Of a DNA stretch of 64,000 nt, positions 38,860 through 50,285 are shown in pieces. The number at the start of each line of letters is the position of its first letter. Position 1 is the first letter of the stretch. The stretch comes from Loxodes magnus. Taxonomy: Eukaryota > Ciliophora > Karyorelictea > Loxodida > Loxodidae. The translations under genes and the position numbers were made by a program. The stretch is taken from positions 46,594 through 110,593 of the forward strand of contig CAMPDV010001446.1 in NCBI GenBank assembly GCA_946699065.1, written 5' to 3'. Below the pieces are notes generated by a model. The model worked only from the letters and a program-made list of their open reading frames with translations. It had not been told where the DNA came from and ran no database searches.

Positions 38860-39780
38860 TCCTTAAAACTGAAACTCTTTCTTCTTTTCTTACTTTACTT
38901 ATTCACTTTTATAAATACTTATTACTTCTCAAAGCATACTCCTTAAAACTGAAATTCTTTTTTCTTTTCTTACCTTACTTATTCACTTTTCTAAATACTT
39001 ATTACTTCTCAAAGCATACTCCTTAAAACTGAAATTATATCTCTTTTCTTACTTTACTTATTCACTTTTCTAAATACTTATTACTTCTCAAAGCATACTC
39101 ATAAAAACTGAAATTCTATCTACTTTTCTTACTTTACTTATTCACTTTTCTAAATACTTATTACTTCTCAAAGCATACTCCTTAAAACTGAAATTCTTTC
39201 TTCTTTACTTACTTTCCTTATTCACTTTTCTAAATACTTATTACTTCTCAAAGCATACTCCTTAAAACTGAAATTCTTTCTTCTTTTCTTACCTTACTTA
39301 TTCACTTTTCTAAATACTTATTACTTCTCAAAGCATACTCCTTAAAACTGAAATTCTATCTTCTTTTCTTACCTTACTTATTCACTTTTCTAAATACTTA
39401 TTACTTCTCAAAGCATACTCCTTAAAACTGAAATTCTATCTCTTTTCTTACTTTACTTATTCACTTTTCTAAATACTTATTACTTCTCAAAGCATACTCC
39501 TTAAAACTGAAACTCTTTCTTCTTTTCTTACTTTACTTATTCACTTTTATAAATACTTATTACTTCTCAAAGCATACTCCTTAAAACTGATACTATTTCT
39601 TCATTTCTTACTTTACTTATTCAATTTTCTAAATACTTATTACTTCTCAAAGCATACTCCTTAAAACTGAAAGTCTATCTTCTTTTCTTACCTTACTTAT
39701 TCACTTTTCTAAATACTTATTACTTCTCAAAGCATACTCCTTAAAACTGAAATTCTATCTTCTTTTCTTACTTTACTTAT
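38860..39780. repeat. Copy 1 of a 2,475-bp-offset segment in B2
   Basis: The monomer order includes CTCATAAAAACTG/CTATCTACTTTTC (TACTTTTC at 39,121 and 41,596), CTTTACTTACTTTCC, GAAATTCTATCTC, GAAACTCTTTC with CTTTTATAAAT, then GATACTATTTC (39,591 and 42,066). The match breaks near 39,780, where CAATTTT and CTCAAAGCATGCTC meet the AATGAAACGC monomer. Confidence 0.83.
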
Positions 39781-41334
39781 TCAATTTTCTAAATACTTAT
39801 TACTTCTCAAAGCATGCTCTTAAAAATGAAACGCTTTCTTCTTTGCTTACTTTACTTCTTCACTTTTCTAAATACTTATTACTTCTCAAAGCATACTCCT
39901 TTAAAACTGAAACTCTTTCTTATTTTCTTACTTTACTTATTCACTTTTCTAAATACTTATTACTTCTTAAAGCATACTCCTTAAAACTGAAATTCTTTTT
40001 TCTTTTCTTACTTTACTTATTCACTTTTCTAAATACTTATTACTTCTCAATGCATACTCCTTAAAACTGAAATTCTATCTTCTTTTATTACTTTACTTAT
40101 TCACTTTTCTAAATACTTATTACTTCTCAAAGCATACTCCTTAAAACCGAAACTCTTTCTTCTTTACTTACTTTACTTATTCACTTTTCTAAATACTTAT
40201 TACTTCTCAAAGCATACTCCTTAAAACTTAAATTCTTTCTTCTTTTCTTACCTTACTTATTCACTTTTCTAAATACTTATTACTTCTCAAAGCATACTCA
40301 TAAAAACTGAAACTCTATCTTCTTTTCTTACCTTACTTATTCACTTTTCTAAATACTTATTACTTCTCAAAGCATACTCCTTAAAACTGAAATTCTATCT
40401 TCTTTTCTTACCTTACTTATTCACTTTTCTAAATACTTATTACTTCTCAAAGCATACTCCTTAAAACTGAAATTATATCTCTTTTCTTACCTTACTTATT
40501 CACTTTTCTAAATACTTATTACTTCTCAAAGCATACTCCTTAAAACTGAAATTCTATCTCTTTTCTTACTTTACTTATTCACTTTTCTAAATACTTATTA
40601 CTTCTCAAAGCATACTCCTTAAAACCGAAACTCTTTCTTCTTTACTTACTTTCCTTATTCACTTTTCTAAATACTTATTACTTCTCAAAGCATACTCCTT
40701 AAAACTTAAATTCTTTCTTCTTTTCTTACTTTACTTATTCAATTTTCTAAATACTTATTACTTCTCAAAGCATACTCCTTAAAACTGAAATTCTATCTCT
40801 TTTCTTACCTTACTTCTTCGCTTTTATAAATACTTATTACTTCTCAAAGCATACTCCTTAAAACTGAAATTCTTTTTTCTTTTCTTACCTTACTTATTCA
40901 CTTTTCTAAATACTTATTACTTCTCAAAGCATACTCCTTAAAACTGAAATTCTTTCTTCTTTTCTTACTTTACTTATTCACTTTTCTAAATACTTATTAC
41001 TTCTCAAAGCATGCTCCTTAAAAATGAAACGCTTTCTTCTTTGCTTACTTTACTTCTTCACTTTACAAAATACAAATTACTTCTAAAGCATACTCCTTTA
41101 AAACTGAAACTCTTTCTTCTTTTCTTACTTTACTTATTCACTTTTCTAAATACTTATTACTTCTCAAAGCATACTCCTTAAAACTGAAAGTCTATCTTCT
41201 TTTCTTACTTTCCTTATTCACTTTTCTAAATACTTATTACTTCTCAAAGCATACTCCTTAAAACTGAAATTCTATCTTCTTTTCTTACTTTACTTCTTCG
41301 CTTTTATAAATACTTATTACTTCTCAAAGCATAC

Positions 41335-42255
41335 TCCTTAAAACTGAAATTCTATCTTCTTTTCTTACTTTACTTCTTCGCTTTTATAAATACTTATTAC
41401 TTCTCAAAGCATACTCCTTAAAACTGAAATTCTTTTTTCTTTTCTTACCTTACTTATTCACTTTTCTAAATACTTATTACTTCTCAAAGCATACTCCTTA
41501 AAACTGAAATTATATCTCTTTTCTTACTTTACTTATTCACTTTTCTAAATACTTATTACTTCTCAAAGCATACTCATAAAAACTGAAATTCTATCTACTT
41601 TTCTTACTTTACTTATTCACTTTTCTAAATACTTATTACTTCTCAAAGCATACTCCTTAAAACTGAAATTCTTTCTTCTTTACTTACTTTCCTTATTCAC
41701 TTTTCTAAATACTTATTACTTCTCAAAGCATACTCCTTAAAACTGAAATTCTTTCTTCTTTTCTTACCTTACTTATTCACTTTTCTAAATACTTATTACT
41801 TCTCAAAGCATACTCCTTAAAACTGAAATTCTATCTTCTTTTCTTACCTTACTTATTCACTTTTCTAAATACTTATTACTTCTCAAAGCATACTCCTTAA
41901 AACTGAAATTCTATCTCTTTTCTTACTTTACTTATTCACTTTTCTAAATACTTATTACTTCTCAAAGCATACTCCTTAAAACTGAAACTCTTTCTTCTTT
42001 TCTTACTTTACTTATTCACTTTTATAAATACTTATTACTTCTCAAAGCATACTCCTTAAAACTGATACTATTTCTTCATTTCTTACTTTACTTATTCAAT
42101 TTTCTAAATACTTATTACTTCTCAAAGCATACTCCTTAAAACTGAAAGTCTATCTTCTTTTCTTACCTTACTTATTCACTTTTCTAAATACTTATTACTT
42201 CTCAAAGCATACTCCTTAAAACTGAAATTCTATCTTCTTTTCTTACTTTACTTAT
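41335..42255. repeat. Copy 2 of the 2,475-bp-offset segment in B2
   Basis: Matches 38,860-39,780. Afterwards this copy joins directly to the CTTCTTAAAGC cassette (42,281), skipping the AATGAAACGC monomer that intervenes after copy 1. Further partial relatives of the CTATCTACTTTTC group begin near 33,020 and 38,380. Confidence 0.82.
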
Positions 42256-43079
42256 TCACTTTTCTAAATACTTATTACTTCTTAAAGCATACTCCTTAAA
42301 ACTGAAATTCTTTTTTCTTTTCTTACTTTACTTATTCACTTTTCTAAATACTTATTACTTCTCAATGCATACTCCTTAAAACTGAAATTCTATCTTCTTT
42401 TATTACTTTACTTATTCACTTTTCTAAATACTTATTACTTCTCAAAGCATACTCCTTAAAACCGAAACTCTTTCTTCTTTACTTACTTTACTTATTCACT
42501 TTTCTAAATACTTATTACTTCTCAAAGCATACTCCTTAAAACTTAAATTCTTTCTTCTTTTCTTACCTTACTTATTCACTTTTCTAAATACTTATTACTT
42601 CTCAAAGCATACTCATAAAAACTGAAACTCTATCTTCTTTTCTTACCTTACTTATTCACTTTTCTAAATACTTATTACTTCTCAAAGCATACTCCTTAAA
42701 ACTGATACTATTTCTTCATTTCTTACTTTACTTATTCAATTTTCTAAATACTTATTACTTCTCAAAGCATACTCCTTAAAACTGAAATTATATCTCTTTT
42801 CTTACTTTCCTTATTCACTTTTCTAAATACTTATTACTTCTCAAAGCATACTCCTTAAAACTGAAATTCTTTCTTCTTTTCTTACTTTACTTATTCACTT
42901 TTCTAAATACTTATTACTTCTCAAAGCATACTCCTTAAAACTGAAATTCTTTTTTCTTTACTTACTTTACTTATTCACTTTTCTAAATACTTATTACTTC
43001 TCAAAGCATACTCCTTAAAACTGAAATTCTTTCTTCTTTTCTTACTTTACTTATTCACTTTTCTAAATACTTATTACTT

Positions 43080-46000
43080 CTCAAAGCATGCTCCTTAAAA
43101 ATGAAACGCTTTCTTCTTTGCTTACTTTACTTCTTCACTTTACAAAATACAAATTACTTCTAAAGCATACTCCTTTAAAACTGAAACTCTTTCTTCTTTT
43201 CTTACTTTACTTATTCACTTTTCTAAATACTTATTACTTCTCAAAGCATACTCCTTAAAACTGAAATTCTATCTCTTTTCTTACTTTACTTATTCACTTT
43301 TCTAAATACTTATTACTTCTCAAAGCATACTCCTTAAAACTGAAACTCTTTCTTCTTTTCTTACTTTACTTATTCACTTTTCTAAATACTTATTACTTCT
43401 CAAAGCATACTCCTTAAAACTGATACTATTTCTTCATTTCTTACTTTACTTATTCAATTTTCTAAATACTTATTACTTCTCAAAGCATACTCCTTAAAAC
43501 TGAAAGTCTATCTTCTTTTCTTACCTTACTTATTCACTTTTCTAAATACTTATTACTTCTCAAAGCATACTCCTTAAAACTGAAATTCTATCTTCTTTTC
43601 TTACTTTACTTATTCACTTTTCTAAATACTTATTACTTCTTAAAGCATACTCCTTAAAACTGAAATTCTTTTTTCTTTTCTTACTTTACTTATTCACTTT
43701 TCTAAATACTTATTACTTCTCAATGCATACTCCTTAAAACTGAAATTCTATCTTCTTTTATTACTTTACTTATTCACTTTTCTAAATACTTATTACTTCT
43801 CAAAGCATACTCCTTAAAACCGAAACTCTTTCTTCTTTACTTACTTTACTTATTCACTTTTCTAAATACTTATTACTTCTCAAAGCATACTCCTTAAAAC
43901 TTAAATTCTTTCTTCTTTTCTTACCTTACTTATTCACTTTTCTAAATACTTATTACTTCTCAAAGCATACTCATAAAAACTGAAACTCTATCTTCTTTTC
44001 TTACCTTACTTATTCAATTTTCTAAATACTTATTACTTCTCAAAGCATACTCCTTAAAACTGAAATTCTATCTTCTTTTCTTACCTTACTTATTCACTTT
44101 TCTAAATACTTATTACTTCTCAAAGCATACTCCTTAAAACTGAAATTATATCTCTTTTCTTACCTTACTTATTCACTTTTCTAAATACTTATTACTTCTC
44201 AAAGCATACTCCTTAAAACTGAAATTCTATCTCTTTTCTTACTTTACTTATTCACTTTTCTAAATACTTATTACTTCTCAAAGCATACTCCTTAAAACCG
44301 AAACTCTTTCTTCTTTACTTACTTTCCTTATTCACTTTTCTAAATACTTATTACTTCTCAAAGCATACTCCTTAAAACTTAAATTCTTTCTTCTTTTCTT
44401 ACTTTACTTATTCAATTTTCTAAATACTTATTACTTCTCAAAGCATACTCCTTAAAACTGAAATTCTATCTCTTTTCTTACTTTACTTATTCACTTTTCT
44501 AAATACTTATTACTTCTCAAAGCATACTCCTTAAAACTGAAATTCTTTTTTCTTTACTTACTTTACTTATTCACTTTTCTAAATACTTATTACTTCTCAA
44601 AGCATACTCCTTAAAACTGAAATTCTTTCTTCTTTTCTTACTTTACTTATTCACTTTTCTAAATACTTATTACTTCTCAAAGCATGCTCCTTAAAAATGA
44701 AACGCTTTCTTCTTTGCTTACTTTACTTCTTCACTTTACAAAATACAAATTACTTCTAAAGCATACTCCTTTAAAACTGAAACTCTTTCTTCTTTTCTTA
44801 CTTTACTTATTCACTTTTCTAAATACTTATTACTTCTCAAAGCATACTCCTTAAAACTGAAATTATATCTCTTTTCTTACTTTACTTATTCACTTTTCTA
44901 AATACTTATTACTTCTCAAAGCATACTCATAAAAACTGATATTATATCTCTTTTCTTACTTTACTTATTCACTTTTCTAAATACTTATTACTTCTCAAAG
45001 CATACTCCTTAAAACTGAAATTCTTTTTTCTTTACTTACTTTACTTATTCACTTTTCTAAATACTTATTACTTCTCAAAGCATACTCCTTAAAATTGAAA
45101 TTCTTTCTTCTTTTCTTACCTTACTTATTCACTTTTCTAAATACTTATTACTTCTCAAAGCATACTCCTTAAAACTGAAATTCTTTCTTCTTTTCTTACT
45201 TTACTTATTCACTTTTCTAAATACTTATTACTTCTCAAAGCATACTCCTTAAAACTGAAATTCTTTCTTCTTTTCTTACCTTACTTATTCACTTTTCTAA
45301 ATACTTATTACTTCTCAAAGCATACTCCTTAAAACTGAAATTCTATCTTCTTTTCTTACTTTCCTTATTCACTTTTCTAAATACTTATTACTTCTCAAAG
45401 CATACTCCTTAAAACTGAAATTATATCTCTTTTCTTACTTTCCTTATTCACTTTTCTAAATACTTATTACTTCTCAAAGCATACTCCTTAAAACTGAAAG
45501 TCTATCTCTTTTCTTACCTTACTTATTCACTTTTCTAAATACTTATTACTTCTTAAAGCATACTCCTTAAAACTGAAACTCTATCTTCTTTTCTTACTTT
45601 CCTTATTCACTTTTCTAAATACTTATTACTTCTCAAAGCATACTCCTTAAAACTGAAATTCTTTCTTCTTTTCTTACCTTACTTATTCACTTTTCTAAAT
45701 ACTTATTACTTCTCAAAGCATACTCCTTAAAACTGAAAGTCTATCTTCTTTTCTTACCTTACTTATTCACTTTTCTAAATACTTATTACTTCTCAAAGCA
45801 TACTCCTTAAAACTGAAATTCTATCTTCTTTTCTTACTTTACTTATTCACTTTTCTAAATACTTATTACTTCTTAAAGCATACTCCTTAAAACTGAAATT
45901 CTTTTTTCTTTTCTTACTTTACTTATTCACTTTTCTAAATACTTATTACTTCTCAATGCATACTCCTTAAAACTGAAATTCTATCTTCTTTTATTACTTT

Positions 46001-46130
46001 ACTTATTCACTTTTCTAAATACTTATTACTTCTCAAAGCATACTCCTTAAAACCGAAACTCTTTCTTCTTTACTTACTTTACTTATTCACTTTTCTAAAT
46101 ACTTATTACTTCTCAAAGCATACTCCTTAA
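43080..46130. repeat. Copy 1 of the 3.9-4.15-kb-offset segment in B2
   Basis: Markers repeat first at +3,910 (AATGAAACGC at 43,101 and 47,011; CTTAAAGCAT at 43,639 and 47,549) and then at +4,149 (AATGAAACGC at 44,697 and 48,846). The change of offset, 239 bp, equals three extra monomers in the second copy near 48,360-48,600. Shared rare members include CTGATATTATATC and AAAATTGAAATTC. Confidence 0.87.
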
Positions 46131-46989
46131 AACTGAAAGTCTATCTCTTTTCTTACCTTACTTATTCACTTTTCTAAATACTTATTACTTCTCAAAGCAT
46201 ACTCCTTAAAACTGATACTATTTCTTCATTTCTTACTTTACTTATTCAATTTTCTAAATACTTATTACTTCTCAAAGCATACTCCTTAAAACTGAAAGTC
46301 TATCTTCTTTTCTTACCTTACTTATTCACTTTTCTAAATACTTATTACTTCTCAAAGCATACTCCTTAAAACTGAAATTCTATCTTCTTTTCTTACTTTA
46401 CTTATTCACTTTTCTAAATACTTATTACTTCTTAAAGCATACTCCTTAAAACTGAAATTCTTTTTTCTTTTCTTACTTTACTTATTCACTTTTCTAAATA
46501 CTTATTACTTCTCAATGCATACTCCTTAAAACTGAAATTCTATCTTCTTTTATTACTTTACTTATTCACTTTTCTAAATACTTATTACTTCTCAAAGCAT
46601 ACTCCTTAAAACCGAAACTCTTTCTTCTTTACTTACTTTACTTATTCACTTTTCTAAATACTTATTACTTCTCAAAGCATACTCCTTAAAACTTAAATTC
46701 TTTCTTCTTTTCTTACCTTACTTATTCACTTTTCTAAATACTTATTACTTCTCAAAGCATACTCATAAAAACTGAAACTCTATCTTCTTTTCTTACCTTA
46801 CTTATTCAATTTTCTAAATACTTATTACTTCTCAAAGCATACTCCTTAAAACTGAAATTCTATCTTCTTTTCTTACCTTACTTATTCACTTTTCTAAATA
46901 CTTATTACTTCTCAAAGCATACTCCTTAAAACTGAAATTATATCTCTTTTCTTACCTTACTTATTCACTTTTCTAAATACTTATTACTT

Positions 46990-49900
46990 CTCAAAGCATA
47001 CTCCTTAAAAATGAAACGCTTTCTTCTTTGCTTACTTTACTTCTTCACTTTACAAAATACAAATTACTTCTAAAGCATACTCCTTTAAAACTGAAACTCT
47101 TTCTTCTTTTCTTACTTTACTTATTCACTTTTCTAAATACTTATTACTTCTCAAAGCATACTCCTTAAAACTGAAATTCTATCTCTTTTCTTACTTTACT
47201 TATTCACTTTTCTAAATACTTATTACTTCTCAAAGCATACTCCTTAAAACTGAAACTCTTTCTTCTTTTCTTACTTTACTTATTCACTTTTCTAAATACT
47301 TATTACTTCTCAAAGCATACTCCTTAAAACCGAAACTCTTTCTTCATTTCTTACTTTACTTATTCAATTTTCTAAATACTTATTACTTCTCAAAGCATAC
47401 TCCTTAAAACTGAAAGTCTATCTTCTTTTCTTACCTTACTTATTCACTTTTCTAAATACTTATTACTTCTCAAAGCATACTCCTTAAAACTGAAATTCTA
47501 TCTTCTTTTCTTACTTTACTTATTCACTTTTCTAAATACTTATTACTTCTTAAAGCATACTCCTTAAAACTGAAATTCTTTTTTCTTTTCTTACTTTACT
47601 TATTCACTTTTCTAAATACTTATTACTTCTCAATGCATACTCCTTAAAACTGAAATTCTATCTTCTTTTATTACTTTACTTATTCACTTTTCTAAATACT
47701 TATTACTTCTCAAAGCATACTCCTTAAAACCGAAACTCTTTCTTCTTTACTTACTTTACTTATTCACTTTTCTAAATACTTATTACTTCTCAAAGCATAC
47801 TCCTTAAAACTTAAATTCTTTCTTCTTTTCTTACCTTACTTATTCACTTTTCTAAATACTTATTACTTCTCAAAGCATACTCATAAAAACTGAAACTCTA
47901 TCTTCTTTTCTTACCTTACTTATTCAATTTTCTAAATACTTATTACTTCTCAAAGCATACTCCTTAAAACTGAAATTCTATCTTCTTTTCTTACCTTACT
48001 TATTCACTTTTCTAAATACTTATTACTTCTCAAAGCATACTCCTTAAAACTGAAATTATATCTCTTTTCTTACCTTACTTATTCACTTTTCTAAATACTT
48101 ATTACTTCTCAAAGCATACTCCTTAAAACTGAAATTCTATCTCTTTTCTTACTTTACTTATTCACTTTTCTAAATACTTATTACTTCTCAAAGCATACTC
48201 CTTAAAACCGAAACTCTTTCTTCTTTACTTACTTTCCTTATTCACTTTTCTAAATACTTATTACTTCTCAAAGCATACTCCTTAAAACTTAAATTCTTTC
48301 TTCTTTTCTTACTTTACTTATTCAATTTTCTAAATACTTATTACTTCTCAAAGCATACTCCTTAAAACTGAAACTCTTTCTTCTTTTCTTACTTTACTTA
48401 TTCACTTTTCTAAATACTTATTACTTCTCAAAGCATACTCCTTAAAACTGAAATTCTATCTTCTTTTCTTACCTTACTTATTCACTTTTCTAAATACTTA
48501 TTACTTCTCAAAGCATACTCCTTAAAACTGAAATTATATCTCTTTTCTTACCTTACTTATTCACTTTTCTAAATACTTATTACTTCTCAAAGCATACTCC
48601 TTAAAACTGAAATTCTATCTCTTTTCTTACTTTACTTATTCACTTTTCTAAATACTTATTACTTCTCAAAGCATACTCCTTAAAACCGAAACTCTTTCTT
48701 CTTTACTTACTTTCCTTATTCACTTTTCTAAATACTTATTACTTCTCAAAGCATACTCCTTAAAACTTAAATTCTTTCTTCTTTTCTTACTTTACTTATT
48801 CACTTTTCTAAATACTTATTACTTCTCAAAGCATGCTCCTTAAAAATGAAACGCTTTCTTCTTTGCTTACTTTACTTCTTCACTTTACAAAATACAAATT
48901 ACTTCTAAAGCATACTCCTTTAAAACTGAAACTCTTTCTTCTTTTCTTACTTTACTTATTCACTTTTCTAAATACTTATTACTTCTCAAAGCATACTCCT
49001 TAAAACTGAAATTATATCTCTTTTCTTACTTTACTTATTCACTTTTCTAAATACTTATTACTTCTCAAAGCATACTCATAAAAACTGATATTATATCTCT
49101 TTTCTTACTTTACTTATTCACTTTTCTAAATACTTATTACTTCTCAAAGCATACTCCTTAAAACTGAAATTCTTTTTTCTTTACTTACTTTACTTATTCA
49201 CTTTTCTAAATACTTATTACTTCTCAAAGCATACTCCTTAAAATTGAAATTCTTTCTTCTTTTCTTACCTTACTTATTCACTTTTCTAAATACTTATTAC
49301 TTCTCAAAGCATACTCCTTAAAACTGAAATTCTTTCTTCTTTTTTTACTTTACTTATTCACTTTTCTAAATACTTATTACTTCTCAAAGCATACTCCTTA
49401 AAACTGAAATTCTATCTTCTTTTCTTACCTTACTTATTCACTTTTCTAAATACTTATTACTTCTCAAAGCATACTCCTTAAAACTGAAATTATATCTCTT
49501 TTCTTACTTTCCTTATTCACTTTTCTAAATACTTATTACTTCTCAAAGCATACTCCTTAAAACTGAAATTATATCTCTTTTCTTACTTTCCTTATTCACT
49601 TTTCTAAATACTTATTACTTCTCAAAGCATACTCCTTAAAACTGAAAGTCTATCTCTTTTCTTACCTTACTTATTCACTTTTCTAAATACTTATTACTTC
49701 TTAAAGCATACTCCTTAAAACTGAAACTCTATCTTCTTTTCTTACTTTCCTTATTCACTTTTCTAAATACTTATTACTTCTCAAAGCATACTCCTTAAAA
49801 CTGAAATTCTTTCTTCTTTTCTTACCTTACTTATTCACTTTTCTAAATACTTATTACTTCTCAAAGCATACTCCTTAAAACTGAAAGTCTATCTTCTTTT

Positions 49901-50285
49901 CTTACCTTACTTATTCACTTTTCTAAATACTTATTACTTCTCAAAGCATACTCCTTAAAACTGAAATTCTATCTTCTTTTCTTACTTTACTTATTCACTT
50001 TTCTAAATACTTATTACTTCTTAAAGCATACTCCTTAAAACTGAAATTCTTTTTTCTTTTCTTACTTTACTTATTCACTTTTCTAAATACTTATTACTTC
50101 TCAATGCATACTCCTTAAAACTGAAATTCTATCTTCTTTTATTACTTTACTTATTCACTTTTCTAAATACTTATTACTTCTCAAAGCATACTCCTTAAAA
50201 CCGAAACTCTTTCTTCTTTACTTACTTTACTTATTCACTTTTCTAAATACTTATTACTTCTCAAAGCATACTCCTTAAAACTGAA
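46990..50285. repeat. Copy 2 of the 3.9-4.15-kb-offset segment in B2
   Basis: Copy of 43,080-46,130 with three extra monomers and some private changes: a chimeric ACCGAAACTC/TTCATTTC monomer at 47,331, a seven-T run near 49,341 and a regular GCATACTCC in place of GCATGCTCC at 47,000. It runs directly into the 4,066-bp unit of B3, whose first cassette marker (50,020) belongs to both. Confidence 0.85.
47320..47400. repeat. Chimeric monomer, ACCGAAACTC head with TTCATTTC tail
   Basis: Reads ACCGAAACTCTTTCTTC, then ATTTCTTACTTTAC and CAATTTT. At the paralogous position 3,910 bp upstream (43,421) the head is GATACTATTTC with the same tail. The head has been replaced over about ten bases while both flanks are kept, as expected for a short conversion tract or an in-register exchange. 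Confidence 0.78.

Larger units (their letters stand above)
41010..48930. repeat. AATGAAACGC variant monomers (seven copies in B2)
   Basis: Monomers with AATGAAACGCTTTC and CTTTGCTTAC, usually preceded by GCATGCTC, start near 33,601 and 39,826 (ordinary tail) and near 41,024, 43,101, 44,697, 47,011 and 48,846 (TTTACAAAATACAAATTAC tail). They carry more G than any other monomer and a CpG. All are followed by the 81-bp CTCCTTTAAAACTG joint. They keep an A-like TTCTTCAC although the surroundings are family B. Confidence 0.82.
31000..50000. repeat. Satellite family B, subdomain B2 (mosaic with rare variants)
   Basis: Mostly B-type monomers, mixed with types not seen in B1: ACCGAAACTC with CTTTACTTAC, AATGAAACGCTTTC with CTTTGCTTAC, TTTTATTAC, GAAATTCTTTTTTC, and A-like TTCTTCGCTTTTATAAAT. 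CpG dinucleotides, apparently absent in family A, appear here within ACCGAAAC, AAACGC and TTCGC. Long-range duplications with offsets of 4,949, 2,475, 3,910 and 4,149 bp overlap one another, so the block appears to have been built by repeated segmental amplification. Confidence 0.87.
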
